This document shows positions 1 to 8,206 of a DNA stretch of 35,068 nucleotides, piece by piece. The stretch lies in the NCBI GenBank assembly GCA_012963885.1, contig DTUY01000367.1:8840-43907 (forward strand), in the 5' to 3' direction. The stretch comes from Candidatus Poribacteria bacterium. Lineage in GTDB: Bacteria > Poribacteria > WGA-4E > UBA9662. The notes under the pieces are model-generated. The model did no database searches. It saw only the letters and a list, made by a program, of their open reading frames with translations, and was not told the DNA's origin. Made by a program: the position numbers and the translations under genes. Numbering within the stretch: position 1 is the first letter of the stretch; each line of letters begins with the position of its first letter.

Positions 1-848
1 AGCTGGTGAGCATAACGGGAGAAGCTATGCTGGACATCATGTGCATGGCGAAATAGACAATTCCTATCAATAGCGCGGTACGCTTTATGTTCTCCATCAC
101 CAGCAGAAATGGCAACGCAATCACAGCGTTTTTAAGAATAGGTTGAAGATAATCCTTACTTGCTTTAAATCCCCCTTCAAAGCTCATAGATTCCACAATC
201 AATTGGCGTAACTGTTTCTGGTGAACTGCTTGTTGCAGTGCCTGACCAAGTAGTTGTATTACCGATTTTATTGACAATTCGCTTTTTCGATTTCCATCCA
301 ACATTGCCGGATAGCCAAGAAAATTGATGATATTAATCAGATAGGGGATGGTAGAGAACCAGAAGATATTGCTGTAATCTCCGTGATACCAGACCAGTGC
401 ACTTGCTGTGACAACAGAAGTAGCCGATCCTATCTGTGACCAAGAACGGGTGTATCCATAGACTTTTGTGCTCTCGTTACCTCTTCCCTCAAGTTGCAAC
501 CAATCAAAAATTATTGCTTTGTGCGTTCCTGTACGAAATGCATCCCCCATAGCCAAAAAGAGCATGGCTCCGTATAGCTAGAGTAAGCGATTGACTCCAG
601 CCGAATAGCAAAAAGGATACAATGTAGACGCTGAATGAACATATCATGGCCAGACGTCTACCATACAGATCGGCAACTGCACCACTGGGAACTTCGAACA
701 GATTAATGCATATTTCACGGAAGCCAATCAAAATGCCAATCTGGAAGAATGAAAGTCCCTTTTCACGAAGGGCTAAGATTAGGAACGGTTCGTAGTAACG
801 CTGATTCTTGAGAAGACCGTAAATCGAAAATCGGAATAGCATCGGCAT
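1..848 (-). pseudogene. MFS transporter, frameshifted and truncated by the window edge
   Basis: Major facilitator superfamily inner-membrane transporter; substrate unknown. The N-terminal part (start 848) has hydrophobic helices and a motif-A-like loop, EVPSGAVADLYGRR at residues 52-65, typical of the TM2-TM3 loop. The reading frame closes at a TGA at 504. The expected MFS continuation lies in another frame from about position 577 down to base 1: it reads GAMLFLAMGDAFRTG and stays open for about 190 codons to the edge. Matching the two halves needs one extra base (or two missing) near 575-590. The 3' end lies outside the window. Family assignment is firm; whether the frameshift is biological or an assembly error cannot be told from the sequence. 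No convincing ribosome site is seen before the ATG. Confidence 0.75.
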
Positions 849-968
849 GTTCAGCGATGATTACTTCAACAAAATCTAGGCGGTAGAGATAAACTTGATA
901 ATAATATATCATCTTTAAATTATTTCTGAATTGACCCTAAAATTAACTTTTTAACAATTTATTTTGGC

Positions 969-1000
969 AAAAAAACCGTTCCAGATAGTATAGAACGGTT
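969..1000 (-). terminator. Rho-independent terminator of the TonB-dependent receptor gene
   Basis: Reading leftward, a perfect 8-bp stem (AACCGTTC / GAACGGTT, at 993-1000 and 974-981) with an 11-nt loop is followed directly by a run of seven T (975-969). It sits about 60 nt past the receptor stop codon. A T-rich stretch also lies to the right at 1008-1014, so weak bidirectional action is possible. Confidence 0.75.
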
Positions 1001-1058
1001 CAATCGATTTTTTTAGGGACAACTGCTAAGATATGAATGTGCCTAAAGGTACCCTCGT

Positions 1059-3374
1059 TTATAGTTGACTGTTGATACTGACAACTACATTAAGACCCGG
1101 CGCGTCAACCCCTGTACCATGTTCACGATACCTTTTATCCAGTAGATTCTCTAGGGATATGGTAAGTCGGCTATATCCGGATATTTGGATACCGCCGCGC
1201 AGGTTGAGTGTGACCCAACCCGGCGTACCTTGGGCAATTGCTTGGCCGTCAGCATCAAACTCTATTTCACCAGTGTCACGGGTTGTGCCCGGAATACGTG
1301 GATCTCGAATGTCTCCGCGGCTCAGCCTGTCTTGCTTGGAAGCACCGCGAACAAAGAATTCTCCCCAAAACCTGTTGGCGGGTTGCATCCATCGAATACC
1401 AGCAACTCCATTCAGCGGCGGTTCACGGCGAATGCGTTTCTCCCAAGGTTTATTTGGATCTGGATCTTTGCCGTTGAGTAGCAGCACCTTTCCACGCGTT
1501 AGCGTACTGTTTCCGTAAACGCTCCATCCGGAACGAATTGGAACAGTAGCTGTAATTTCAATACCCTGAATCTGGACTTCATCCACGTTATCAAACACAA
1601 AGATGTCAATGCCGGGATTGGCTGTTTGAATGTCTTGATAGAGTTGTGGCAGCGTTTGATCACTGTAGGCTTCCTGAACCGGAACCCGGGTGACAAGGTC
1701 ATTGATCCGACTGTGGAAGAAGGTTATGGAACCAATTATCCGTGGATAGCGCGCTTTCAATCCGCTTTCAACTGTCCATCCCTTCTCCGAATCAATACCA
1801 GGACTTGGGGCGTCAATCCCTTCATTGGTTACCTCAACAGCTGTGGTATCGTTTAGACTCGGGGCTCGAAATGATGTGGCCACATTGGCGACAAAGTTCA
1901 ACTGATCTGTTAAACCAACTACAAGTCCGGCATTTCCTGTCAACGCGTTTCCTGATTCGCTGTATTCGGCGAATCCGGGTTCGCGGATACTTAAATCAGC
2001 CTTGGTATGGAAGAAAGTAAGTCGATTTCCCAGCGTCAATTCAACACGGTCATGCAGTTCAATTTCGTCCTGAACAAACAGGTTGGCGTCCCAGAATTGC
2101 GAGCCATCGATAAATCTTCCTTTTTGCTGGTCAATCTGTTCAGCACCTGTTTTTAAATCGGTTTTGATAGTTTGACTTTCCAAAATATCGTAATAGAATT
2201 CACCACCCGTGACAAGTCGTTGATTTGAAAATAAGGTGCTGACTATTTGTGTGCTAATCCCGAGAGTGTTAACTGTGTCAAGTTGTTGGCGACGTTCTAC
2301 GGCACTGTGCTTGACCTCGCTTCGACCTTCCTTTTGGCGATGGTAGGAGGCGGTGAATTGGAATCGGTCGACAGCCAATCCAATCTCTTTGGATGAATAT
2401 GTGGCATAGATCAAGTCACGGTTTTGCGGCTTGAAGTCAAACTCATCGTATTGGCCCGGCGCAATCTTATCGTAGCGGGGTGTTTGTGGCTGACGCCAAA
2501 GTTGATAAGCCAGATTAATTGTGCTGCTGTCGTCAAGCTGGTAAGCTATCTTGGCATTACCGTCATAAGCAGCCCAGCCCAGCGGTTTTTGCGTGTCGAT
2601 TAACCATTTATCTGGAATATCTTTGGGCGGTTGATCAAATAATTTTACCCCTGCCGGCTTGTCGGTAACAATTTCAAACTTTCTGTTCTTATAATGGAGA
2701 TCATAACCACGGCCGGCGTTGATGTTGCCAAAACTTCTGGCAGAAAAGCCGGCAATAAAACCCAGTCGGTTCCGGTTACCTAACACTTCGATTCTACCAA
2801 GCCGTTCTGAGGTGGCACTGGCTAATCGGCTGGATAACCGTGGTGTGATATTCCACCTGTCAGCCGATTGGTTCAAGGTCGGATCTTTGGTGAAAAGGCT
2901 GATAACCCCCCCCATGGCACCACTTCCATGTTGCGTTGAACCAGGGCCTCGTAGGACTTCAATCCGATCGAGGTTATCTGGAGAAATTGTGGCCAGGTAC
3001 TGGTTGGGACCAGAACGGAAGGTTGAATTATTCAGTCGAACCCCGTCAAGTTGAATAAAGGTCTGGTATCCTGTCAAACCGCGGAGCAGCGGAGATCCTT
3101 GTCCTACGGTTGTCTGCTGTACCCATACCCCCACTGTCTCGCGCAGCAACCGTGGCGTAATGCCAGCATTTATTCGTCCTATCTGTCGTTGACTGATGAC
3201 CGAAATGGCATTGGGTGTTCGAAAGACATCCTTTTCAACTCGGGTGGCAGTAACAGCCACTTCTTCCATCTGAATGGGGGGACTATCGGCGTTATTAGTC
3301 TGAGAATAGGTGAAATTCGTGTTGACACACCAAATGCATAAGTAGAACCATATGGCGAGAAATCGTATTTTCAT
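1059..3374 (-). CDS. TonB-dependent outer-membrane receptor
   Basis: A 771-residue outer-membrane receptor that imports a scarce ligand (heme, cobalamin, iron chelate or glycan are all possible) using TonB energy. Residues 1-25 form a signal peptide ending near TYSQ. A TonB-box-like segment, MEEVAVTATR, follows at about 36-45. The plug domain (about 45-165) contains the family signatures RLNNSTF, IEVLRGPGSTQHGSGAMGG and ISLFTKDP. The rest is a 22-strand-type barrel, with the common closing motif NLLDKRYREHGTGVDAPG near the C-terminus. The length is normal for heme/B12-type receptors. The last residues (NSQL) lack the terminal aromatic residue common in outer-membrane barrels. It is a single gene, with an inverted-repeat element in its upstream region and a terminator behind it. 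No ligand can be assigned from context. Confidence 0.93.
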   Translation of the reverse strand: MKIRFLAIWFYLCIWCVNTNFTYSQTNNADSPPIQMEEVAVTATRVEKDVFRTPNAISVISQRQIGRINAGITPRLLRETVGVWVQQTTVGQGSPLLRGLTGYQTFIQLDGVRLNNSTFRSGPNQYLATISPDNLDRIEVLRGPGSTQHGSGAMGGVISLFTKDPTLNQSADRWNITPRLSSRLASATSERLGRIEVLGNRNRLGFIAGFSARSFGNINAGRGYDLHYKNRKFEIVTDKPAGVKLFDQPPKDIPDKWLIDTQKPLGWAAYDGNAKIAYQLDDSSTINLAYQLWRQPQTPRYDKIAPGQYDEFDFKPQNRDLIYATYSSKEIGLAVDRFQFTASYHRQKEGRSEVKHSAVERRQQLDTVNTLGISTQIVSTLFSNQRLVTGGEFYYDILESQTIKTDLKTGAEQIDQQKGRFIDGSQFWDANLFVQDEIELHDRVELTLGNRLTFFHTKADLSIREPGFAEYSESGNALTGNAGLVVGLTDQLNFVANVATSFRAPSLNDTTAVEVTNEGIDAPSPGIDSEKGWTVESGLKARYPRIIGSITFFHSRINDLVTRVPVQEAYSDQTLPQLYQDIQTANPGIDIFVFDNVDEVQIQGIEITATVPIRSGWSVYGNSTLTRGKVLLLNGKDPDPNKPWEKRIRREPPLNGVAGIRWMQPANRFWGEFFVRGASKQDRLSRGDIRDPRIPGTTRDTGEIEFDADGQAIAQGTPGWVTLNLRGGIQISGYSRLTISLENLLDKRYREHGTGVDAPGLNVVVSINSQL

Positions 3375-3398
3375 GGTGTGGTTTCGCCTATTCCTTAA

Positions 3399-3524
3399 TA
3401 GACCTCTTGCTGTAAGTAGTAAAACTCACCAGAATTCTATAGCTGAGAGGTACCTAAATCCATTGAATCCGTGGGCTCAAAGACCTCCGAACTTCTATTT
3501 ATTTGACTTAGTGCAAGAGGTCTA
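3399..3524. repeat. Inverted-repeat-bounded element, possible MITE
   Basis: A 19-bp inverted repeat (17 of 19 matching) bounds this 126-bp segment: TAGACCTCTTGC-TG-TAAGT at 3399-3417 and its reverse complement at 3506-3524. Both outer ends carry TA, so the unit may be a 122-bp element between duplicated TA dinucleotides, as left by IS630/Tc1-type transposases. A partial third copy, AGACCTC, lies inside at 3481-3487. No coding capacity. The alternative is an operator pair or long hairpin in the receptor gene's upstream region. Confidence 0.4.
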
Positions 3525-3555
3525 ATGTATTATTTGACAGGTTTAAGCATTAAGT

Positions 3556-4656
3556 TCAATTTTTGTAAGCCGCTTCAAGGGCTAAAATAGCGTAAGCTGT
3601 TACCAGAACTGGGTCACGTTCCATCCAGCGACTGGATTCGTTAAGCCAGAAACCTTCTTGTGTTTGTTCTTCCATCAGCTTATCTGACAATTCTCGATAC
3701 CAATCGTGGGAAACGCCTTTGGCATCGACAATCTTATCTTGACCGTAAATGCTTAAGGCTTTAGCCATGGTGTGATAATTATAGAAAAGCCCCTGTTTTC
3801 CCATCCCGTAATTTTCTTCAATAGTAAAATGTCTCTTAATCCAATTAATGGCCGATTGAACACGCTGATCGTTTTTATCAGCGTTGGCGTAGATGAAACT
3901 CAATAAACCCGCGTAAGTCATACTGGAATAGGATTTTGGGCTCCCTTTATCATCCTTGCCGGCTTTGCTCTCGCCGTTAGGGGCATAGACAAATCCGCCA
4001 TCATTTCCTGCCCAAGCCTGATTGTTAGTTTCACTATTGTTTTGACACCTTTCCAGAAACTTTATAGCGTTATCCCAAGTATTTTGATCTTCAAAACCAC
4101 TTTCCTTCAAAGCTTGCAGGGCAATGTTCAAGTTGGATAGATCGTTAACCGTTGCTCGGCTACCGTAACCAATTCCTCCAAAGTAAACGCTGTCTGTATC
4201 TAGAACTTGAAGTCCTTTGATATAGTTTTGCGCTTTTGTAATGGCTACATCATAGGCGGGATTTTCCGCTGATGAAAGTGCCATAAGCGAAATGGACGTA
4301 TTATAATTTGGCAGTGCCGGTTGCATATTGACATCATAAATGGCTCCACTCGGTTGTTGTAAATCCACCAAGCCCAACATCGCGTTACGGATGAAAGCGT
4401 GATTGGCTTCTCGGTACTTATTTTCGGGATGCTTAAGGAATGCTGAAATCGCCAGCGCTGTGATACCCGGATGATGGCGAAAGAAGCCATCTTTGTCCTG
4501 CTGTGCTTTCAACCACTCGAGTCCACGATTAATTGATTTTAATACTTCTTTGTTTAATTCATGGTAGGAGTTGGCAGCAATTATGGAAGGGGCTAAGGAA
4601 AAGCTAGCTAGAATGAATATGATTGATATAAATTGGGTCGACCTCGTTTTAATCAT
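3556..4656 (-). CDS. Secreted prenyltransferase/squalene-cyclase-like repeat protein
   Basis: Exported protein of about 366 residues with an alpha/alpha-toroid repeat fold, as in prenyltransferases, squalene-hopene cyclases and complement-like proteins; function unknown. The ATG at 4656 is preferred over the upstream ATG at 4707: it has a GGGAG ribosome site nine bases upstream and opens on a clear signal peptide (MIKTRSTQFISIIFILASF, cleavage after IIAA). Repeats with the typical GLEWLKAQQDKDGFF, KAQNYIKGLQ, AIKFLERCQNN, AINWIKRHF and EEQTQEGFW patterns follow through the whole length. The cyclase DxDD motif is not evident, so catalysis of terpene cyclisation is unlikely. Similar proteins occur as secreted repeat proteins in planctomycetes and poribacteria. 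It stands alone, separated from the asparaginase gene by a large palindrome. Confidence 0.8.
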   Translation of the reverse strand: MIKTRSTQFISIIFILASFSLAPSIIAANSYHELNKEVLKSINRGLEWLKAQQDKDGFFRHHPGITALAISAFLKHPENKYREANHAFIRNAMLGLVDLQQPSGAIYDVNMQPALPNYNTSISLMALSSAENPAYDVAITKAQNYIKGLQVLDTDSVYFGGIGYGSRATVNDLSNLNIALQALKESGFEDQNTWDNAIKFLERCQNNSETNNQAWAGNDGGFVYAPNGESKAGKDDKGSPKSYSSMTYAGLLSFIYANADKNDQRVQSAINWIKRHFTIEENYGMGKQGLFYNYHTMAKALSIYGQDKIVDAKGVSHDWYRELSDKLMEEQTQEGFWLNESSRWMERDPVLVTAYAILALEAAYKN

Positions 4657-4732
4657 TTTGGAAACTCCCTTTATTGTGTTTTTTGTAGTGCGTTTAGATT
4701 CGTACAATGTCTTACACTAACAAGTAGCAAGT

Positions 4733-4761
4733 ATTGTACCAACAAAATAAAGAGGGTAAAA
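4733..4761 (-). promoter_or_regulatory. Possible promoter of the repeat-protein gene
   Basis: Reading leftward, TTTTAC (4761-4756), a 17-nt spacer and TACAAT (4738-4733). The -10 is good and the -35 poor. It would give a leader of about 70 nt before the ATG at 4656. Confidence 0.35.
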
Positions 4762-4789
4762 CTGAATGGCAGGTAGAAATTGGAACGGA

Positions 4790-4833
4790 AAGTGTCAAGT
4801 TTCTGAACAGTGCTGTTCAGAAACTTGACACTT
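4790..4833. repeat. 44-nt perfect palindrome at the end of the asparaginase gene
   Basis: Two 21-nt arms, 4790-4810 and 4813-4833, are exact reverse complements around a 2-nt centre (TG). The outer half of each arm reads TGTCAAGTTTC / GAAACTTGACA. The right arm runs into the asparaginase stop codon (4834-4832). The leftward transcript would form a very strong hairpin, but it is followed by TCCGTTCC, so there is no U-tract and it is not a textbook intrinsic terminator. It may still stabilise the 3' end, or be two abutting transposon-type termini. Confidence 0.85.
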
Positions 4834-5896
4834 AAGAGGAGGAGTGTGTGTTGGAATGAGAACTACTAGACGTTTCTTTTTTCGTCAGTTGGAATACAGG
4901 GCGAGTTTCGCCAACGGTCTGATGATGATAATTCTTCACCGATGGACAGAACTGATGCCAAAGTCGATCCAACCCGTCTCGAGGCAGGAGATCTAGTTTT
5001 CTGAGTACCGTCAGTACGGCGGCATATCGTGGTTCACCAAGCCCATTTTCAATTTTCAGACCAATACCAAGTCCTTGATTTGGCAGACCAATGCCATACA
5101 CACCTGCTGCCCCCGATTTTAACACCACCTGATTTGGAAACTGTTGCATCAAGGCGGCACAAAACCGACCTGATCCCGACATATTCTTAGGATAGGCAAT
5201 CATGGCGTTACGAATATTGTTTAGTCCTTTTTGCCTTTGAATTGTTGTTGTCAATGATGGATCAGCCAAACGTGAAAAGAGCAGGGCTATTTTATCAATG
5301 GGTAGTGCGAAAGTTGGAACACCACAGCCGTCAATCGCAACGCCAATGTCGTTTGTTGACATCTCACCGACTTTCGCCACAGTATGAAGAATTTCTTGTT
5401 GAATCGGATGGGATAGGCCTAGATATCCTTCAGTGGGAAATCCTTTAATCTGGCATCCCATTAGCATACCTGTGTGTTTCCCTGAACAGTTGGAATGAAT
5501 GGCAGTTGGTTCCTGGCAGTTTCGGATCATTTTAAGTTGGGTTGGCATGTGTCCAGGCAAATGAGGTCCACACTGGAGTGCTTCTTCTGTCAGCCCAGTT
5601 TTTTTTAGAATCTGTCGGACTAATTCAAGGTGGAAATCCTCGCCGCTATGAGAGGCACACATGACCGATATTTCGGCTGGTTTCAGCTTAAACTTTTCAA
5701 TTGCTTGGGCTTCAATGGTTGGCAAAAGTTGAAAAGGTTTAGCTGCTGATCTCATAAAGGTGACCAGTTCCGGATTTCCGGCGGCGTATTGCAGGTTTCC
5801 TTTAGTATCTACAACGGCAATAGCCCCACGATGAACCGTTTCTGTAATCGTTCCTCGGGTGGTTTCGATAAGTGGTACGGTATCTAGTGGACGCAT
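4832..5896 (-). CDS. Asparaginase, type II (Rhizobium etli AnsA-like family)
   Basis: Cytoplasmic L-asparaginase of the Asparaginase_II family, which hydrolyses asparagine to aspartate and ammonia by a serine/lysine mechanism unrelated to E. coli AnsB. Family landmarks are all present: RSAAKPFQ with the Ser50-Lys53 pair, CASHSGE at 80-86, NCSGKHTGM with Cys137 and Lys140, and DGCG with Cys191. Cys137, Lys140 and Cys191 correspond to the metal-site residues of the Rhizobium enzyme. The protein has no signal peptide. The normal C-terminal region (VKNYHHQTVGETRPVF) is followed by an extra, low-complexity Ser/His tail of about 18 residues that runs up to the palindrome. It is the last gene of the leftward accessory operon, 33 nt after the MOSC gene. 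Several family members are annotated only as asparaginase, so substrate is known by family, not shown here. Confidence 0.9.
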   Translation of the reverse strand: MRPLDTVPLIETTRGTITETVHRGAIAVVDTKGNLQYAAGNPELVTFMRSAAKPFQLLPTIEAQAIEKFKLKPAEISVMCASHSGEDFHLELVRQILKKTGLTEEALQCGPHLPGHMPTQLKMIRNCQEPTAIHSNCSGKHTGMLMGCQIKGFPTEGYLGLSHPIQQEILHTVAKVGEMSTNDIGVAIDGCGVPTFALPIDKIALLFSRLADPSLTTTIQRQKGLNNIRNAMIAYPKNMSGSGRFCAALMQQFPNQVVLKSGAAGVYGIGLPNQGLGIGLKIENGLGEPRYAAVLTVLRKLDLLPRDGLDRLWHQFCPSVKNYHHQTVGETRPVFQLTKKETSSSSHSNTHSSS

Positions 5897-5929
5897 TAAA
5901 GTATGTTATAAGACCAAATCTTTGTTTTC

Positions 5930-6373
5930 TTACTTAAAGCGTATTGAATCTCCCATTTGAATTCTGCCTCCTGTAACGACGAGACAAAGGACGCCCCCCC
6001 GCCAAGCTGGTGTTAGTGCATCCTGTAAACCGCTATAAGCTTCATCCATCCGAGAGCATGGTTGTGTTTCACCAGTAACCTGAAGGACAATTTCACCTAT
6101 TTGGAGATGACTACCTATCGTGTTTTCGAAGGAGATTCCGTCAGTCAGCAAATTAGCTCGCCTAGTTGTCCAAGGAAGGTCGGCACCTAAATCTGAGCAT
6201 GCATCGCCCCAATCTTCCTCGGCTAACAGGGTCACCTGACGTGTCACGTGTTTTCCCCGAAAGTCTCCATCGATACCTAGATCTATTGAAACATCTGCCG
6301 CATTTAATAACTCCATAGGTGCACGCGATTCTTTCCGAATTGCAATTCCTTTCAATTTTCCATTCCGCATCAT
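5930..6373 (-). CDS. MOSC domain protein
   Basis: A 147-residue stand-alone MOSC domain, the beta-rich domain found at the C-terminus of molybdenum cofactor sulfurases and in YiiM/YuaD-type proteins that handle sulfur or N-hydroxylated compounds. The conserved cysteine sits in ETQPCSRMD (about residue 106). Typical blocks are present: GIDGDFRGKH near the start, RQVTLLAEEDW, RRANLLTDGI and RGGVLCLVVTGG. A good ribosome site, AAAGGG, precedes the paired ATGs at 6373/6370. It lies between the phytanoyl-CoA dioxygenase and asparaginase genes with short gaps (34 and 33 nt), so co-transcription is likely. The link of molybdenum-cofactor chemistry to its neighbours is unclear. Confidence 0.85.
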   Translation of the reverse strand: MMRNGKLKGIAIRKESRAPMELLNAADVSIDLGIDGDFRGKHVTRQVTLLAEEDWGDACSDLGADLPWTTRRANLLTDGISFENTIGSHLQIGEIVLQVTGETQPCSRMDEAYSGLQDALTPAWRGGVLCLVVTGGRIQMGDSIRFK

Positions 6374-6407
6374 GAAGCCCTTTCTTAATTATATTTCTTT
6401 TTACTCA

Positions 6408-7301
6408 TTAGTAATCCAGTTTTTCTGGCATGATTTTTCTCTTACGACGATGTAGTTTTACCTGATCACTGTAAAAGAACGGATCGCAGTCCAACCCTAT
6501 TTCGCGATCTAAAAATAATGGAAAGTCCTCTGCCGGTGGCTTGGCGTTGTGATAAGCCCATTTATAACTTCGCATAATTATACGTTGTTCACGGTTAAGG
6601 ATCGACATCCATTCCGGCGAGGATTGCAAGCGGTCAGCAGGGGTAATCCAGGAAGGACAATAGGCAACAAAGATGTTTTTTCGCGTCACCTCACTCTCAT
6701 TTGGCTCAACACGATGCCAAATGCTTGAGTTCATAATTGTCATCGTTCCCTTAGGCAGACAGAGAATTCGCTCACCAGAAACGCTTTCATGCGTGTCGTA
6801 AGCATCCAAGTATTGCTGGCGATGACTTCCTGGCATCACAACCATATTCCCCATCTTCTGGTGCGAAATATCTGTCAACCAGTATCCAATTTTAATCTGT
6901 AACGGCAAGTGTGATGAAAAGACACCATACGGTAGCGCTCGTGCCCCGTCAGGATGCCAGATATTGTAGTTATTGTCGCCGGGGGGACGGATGAAGATCT
7001 GGCTTTGATGCAGCTTTAGCAACTCGCCAAAAATATCGTATGCGAATCCGACATGACGAGAATGATCAATTAGGTTAGTAAAAACCGAATTTAATTCAAC
7101 AATATTATCCTTACCCCAGTATTCGCCATCTTGATATTTGGCATCAGTTGATGTCACCCGGTCAATGGCATCGATGTATTCAGCGACACCATCATCCGAT
7201 ATGGCATCTTCAATGATGATAATGCCGTCTTAGTTGAATAATTCCCATTGTTGAAGAGTAAATCCATCGGGTGCTTTACGGTATTTTTCAGTTATCCGCA
7301 T
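6408..7301 (-). pseudogene. Phytanoyl-CoA dioxygenase family gene with in-frame stop
   Basis: Member of the PhyH family of Fe(II)/2-oxoglutarate-dependent dioxygenases, which hydroxylate many small substrates. The full frame begins at the ATG at 7301 (MRITEKYRKAPDGFTL), but codon 24 is TAA (7232-7230), where family members read FNEDG or FHEDG. After the stop the same frame continues IIIIEDAISDDGVAEYIDA to the natural end at 6408. The iron-ligand motif is WHPDGARAL (His and Asp). A distal His follows in NSSIWHRVEPN, and an Arg for 2-oxoglutarate may lie in the segment after it. Restart at the ATG at 7157 would lose the first 48 residues, including the conserved N-terminal strand and helix. One base change (for example GAA to TAA) explains it, whether mutation, recoding or base-call error. 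Between the stop and 7157 nothing else is encoded. Confidence 0.82.
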
Positions 7302-7315
7302 TTCGTTAGAGAACC

Positions 7316-8206
7316 TCATTGAGCGAAATAGTTTTTCTGGGACCTGGATCGAGATAGAAAGGCATCGCACACCAGTTTCGGCGCAGCAGATGAAATGCCG
7401 TGCGCAGTTTTAAGCTGAATCTGCTGGTTCTGTGGAATCATATCAGGTGGCTGGGCATGTAATACGACATCATCTGGACTCCAGACCCAGATAAGTTTAT
7501 TCAATCCGACTGATTCAAAAGTAGCGGCGTCAAAATTGTTAGCTGGATGACGAATTGAAGTTGTATTCGCATCGAGAACACGATACGAATCGCAATGTCC
7601 TTCAATTGAAAATCGCTGGTGGTTCGAAGGCCCTGACGGCAACTCTCGTTTTGTGTAATATGTTTGGGTGACGTAGCGTCCAATCATATGCCCCAACCTT
7701 GAGTTTCGTATCAATCGACTTAGATGAATTGCTGCCTTAGTCCCGAAGGTCAAGTGGCGTTCGAAAGCTGGAGCTTCTAAAACGATATAACCCATTTTGT
7801 CGAACGTCATCGGATACTGTTTTACTGCGTTGTAGGTGACCGCGCCGCCCATCGAGTGTCCCCAGATGATCCAGTTTTCAAAGCCGATTGTATACTTGCT
7901 TGACAGTATTTTCAGGGCTTGGTGAACATAGCGTGCAAATACCGGAATCGTGAAGGGTTCTAGAATGGAAGAGGTTCCCCATTTTTCCTGATCATATCCT
8001 GGATACTCTAGCGCAATGCTGCGGCAGCCGTACTGCGCCAAACATTCAGCCAGAGGTTGAAAGTACAGCGCAGTTGCCCTAATACCATGGGCAAACAAGA
8101 TGGTAAATGTATGGCCTGGTGTATTAAATGGGTCAAGAGTATAATAACGTAATCCAACTTTTTGTCCATCGACTTCAATGGGGATTTCAGGCTGTGGCTT
8201 CAACAT
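7316..8206 (-). CDS. Alpha/beta hydrolase
   Basis: A 296-residue soluble serine hydrolase of the alpha/beta fold, expected to cleave an ester, lactone or similar bond; substrate unknown. Visible elements: the oxyanion-hole HG at residues 40-41 (LFAHGIRAT), the strand SIALEYPGYDQ, the nucleophile elbow GHSMGG with Ser118, an acid in WSPDD (Asp245/246) and the catalytic His269 in TAHG. A cap region lies at about 150-225. The ATG shares one base with the stop of the preceding Gfo/Idh gene (TAATG at 8208-8204), so the two are translationally coupled. The broken phytanoyl-CoA dioxygenase gene starts 15 nt downstream. Context suggests work on a glycoside or acylated sugar product, but this is inference. 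Confidence 0.88.
   Translation of the reverse strand: MLKPQPEIPIEVDGQKVGLRYYTLDPFNTPGHTFTILFAHGIRATALYFQPLAECLAQYGCRSIALEYPGYDQEKWGTSSILEPFTIPVFARYVHQALKILSSKYTIGFENWIIWGHSMGGAVTYNAVKQYPMTFDKMGYIVLEAPAFERHLTFGTKAAIHLSRLIRNSRLGHMIGRYVTQTYYTKRELPSGPSNHQRFSIEGHCDSYRVLDANTTSIRHPANNFDAATFESVGLNKLIWVWSPDDVVLHAQPPDMIPQNQQIQLKTAHGISSAAPKLVCDAFLSRSRSQKNYFAQ

Noticed and set aside
1072..3341. Several rightward reading frames of 60-150 codons across the TonB-dependent receptor
   Set aside because: They are antisense to a strongly recognisable receptor, have no family features or ribosome sites, and are explained by the opposite-strand codon pattern.
4790..4833. The palindrome as an ordinary rho-independent terminator
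   Set aside because: The stem is unusually long, overlaps the stop codon, has a 2-nt centre, and is followed by TCCGTTCC and not a U-tract.
6408..7157. A complete PhyH gene starting at the ATG at 7157
   Set aside because: The same frame continues upstream with clear PhyH homology to the ATG at 7301 and is cut only by one TAA, so 7157 is an internal methionine and not a natural start.
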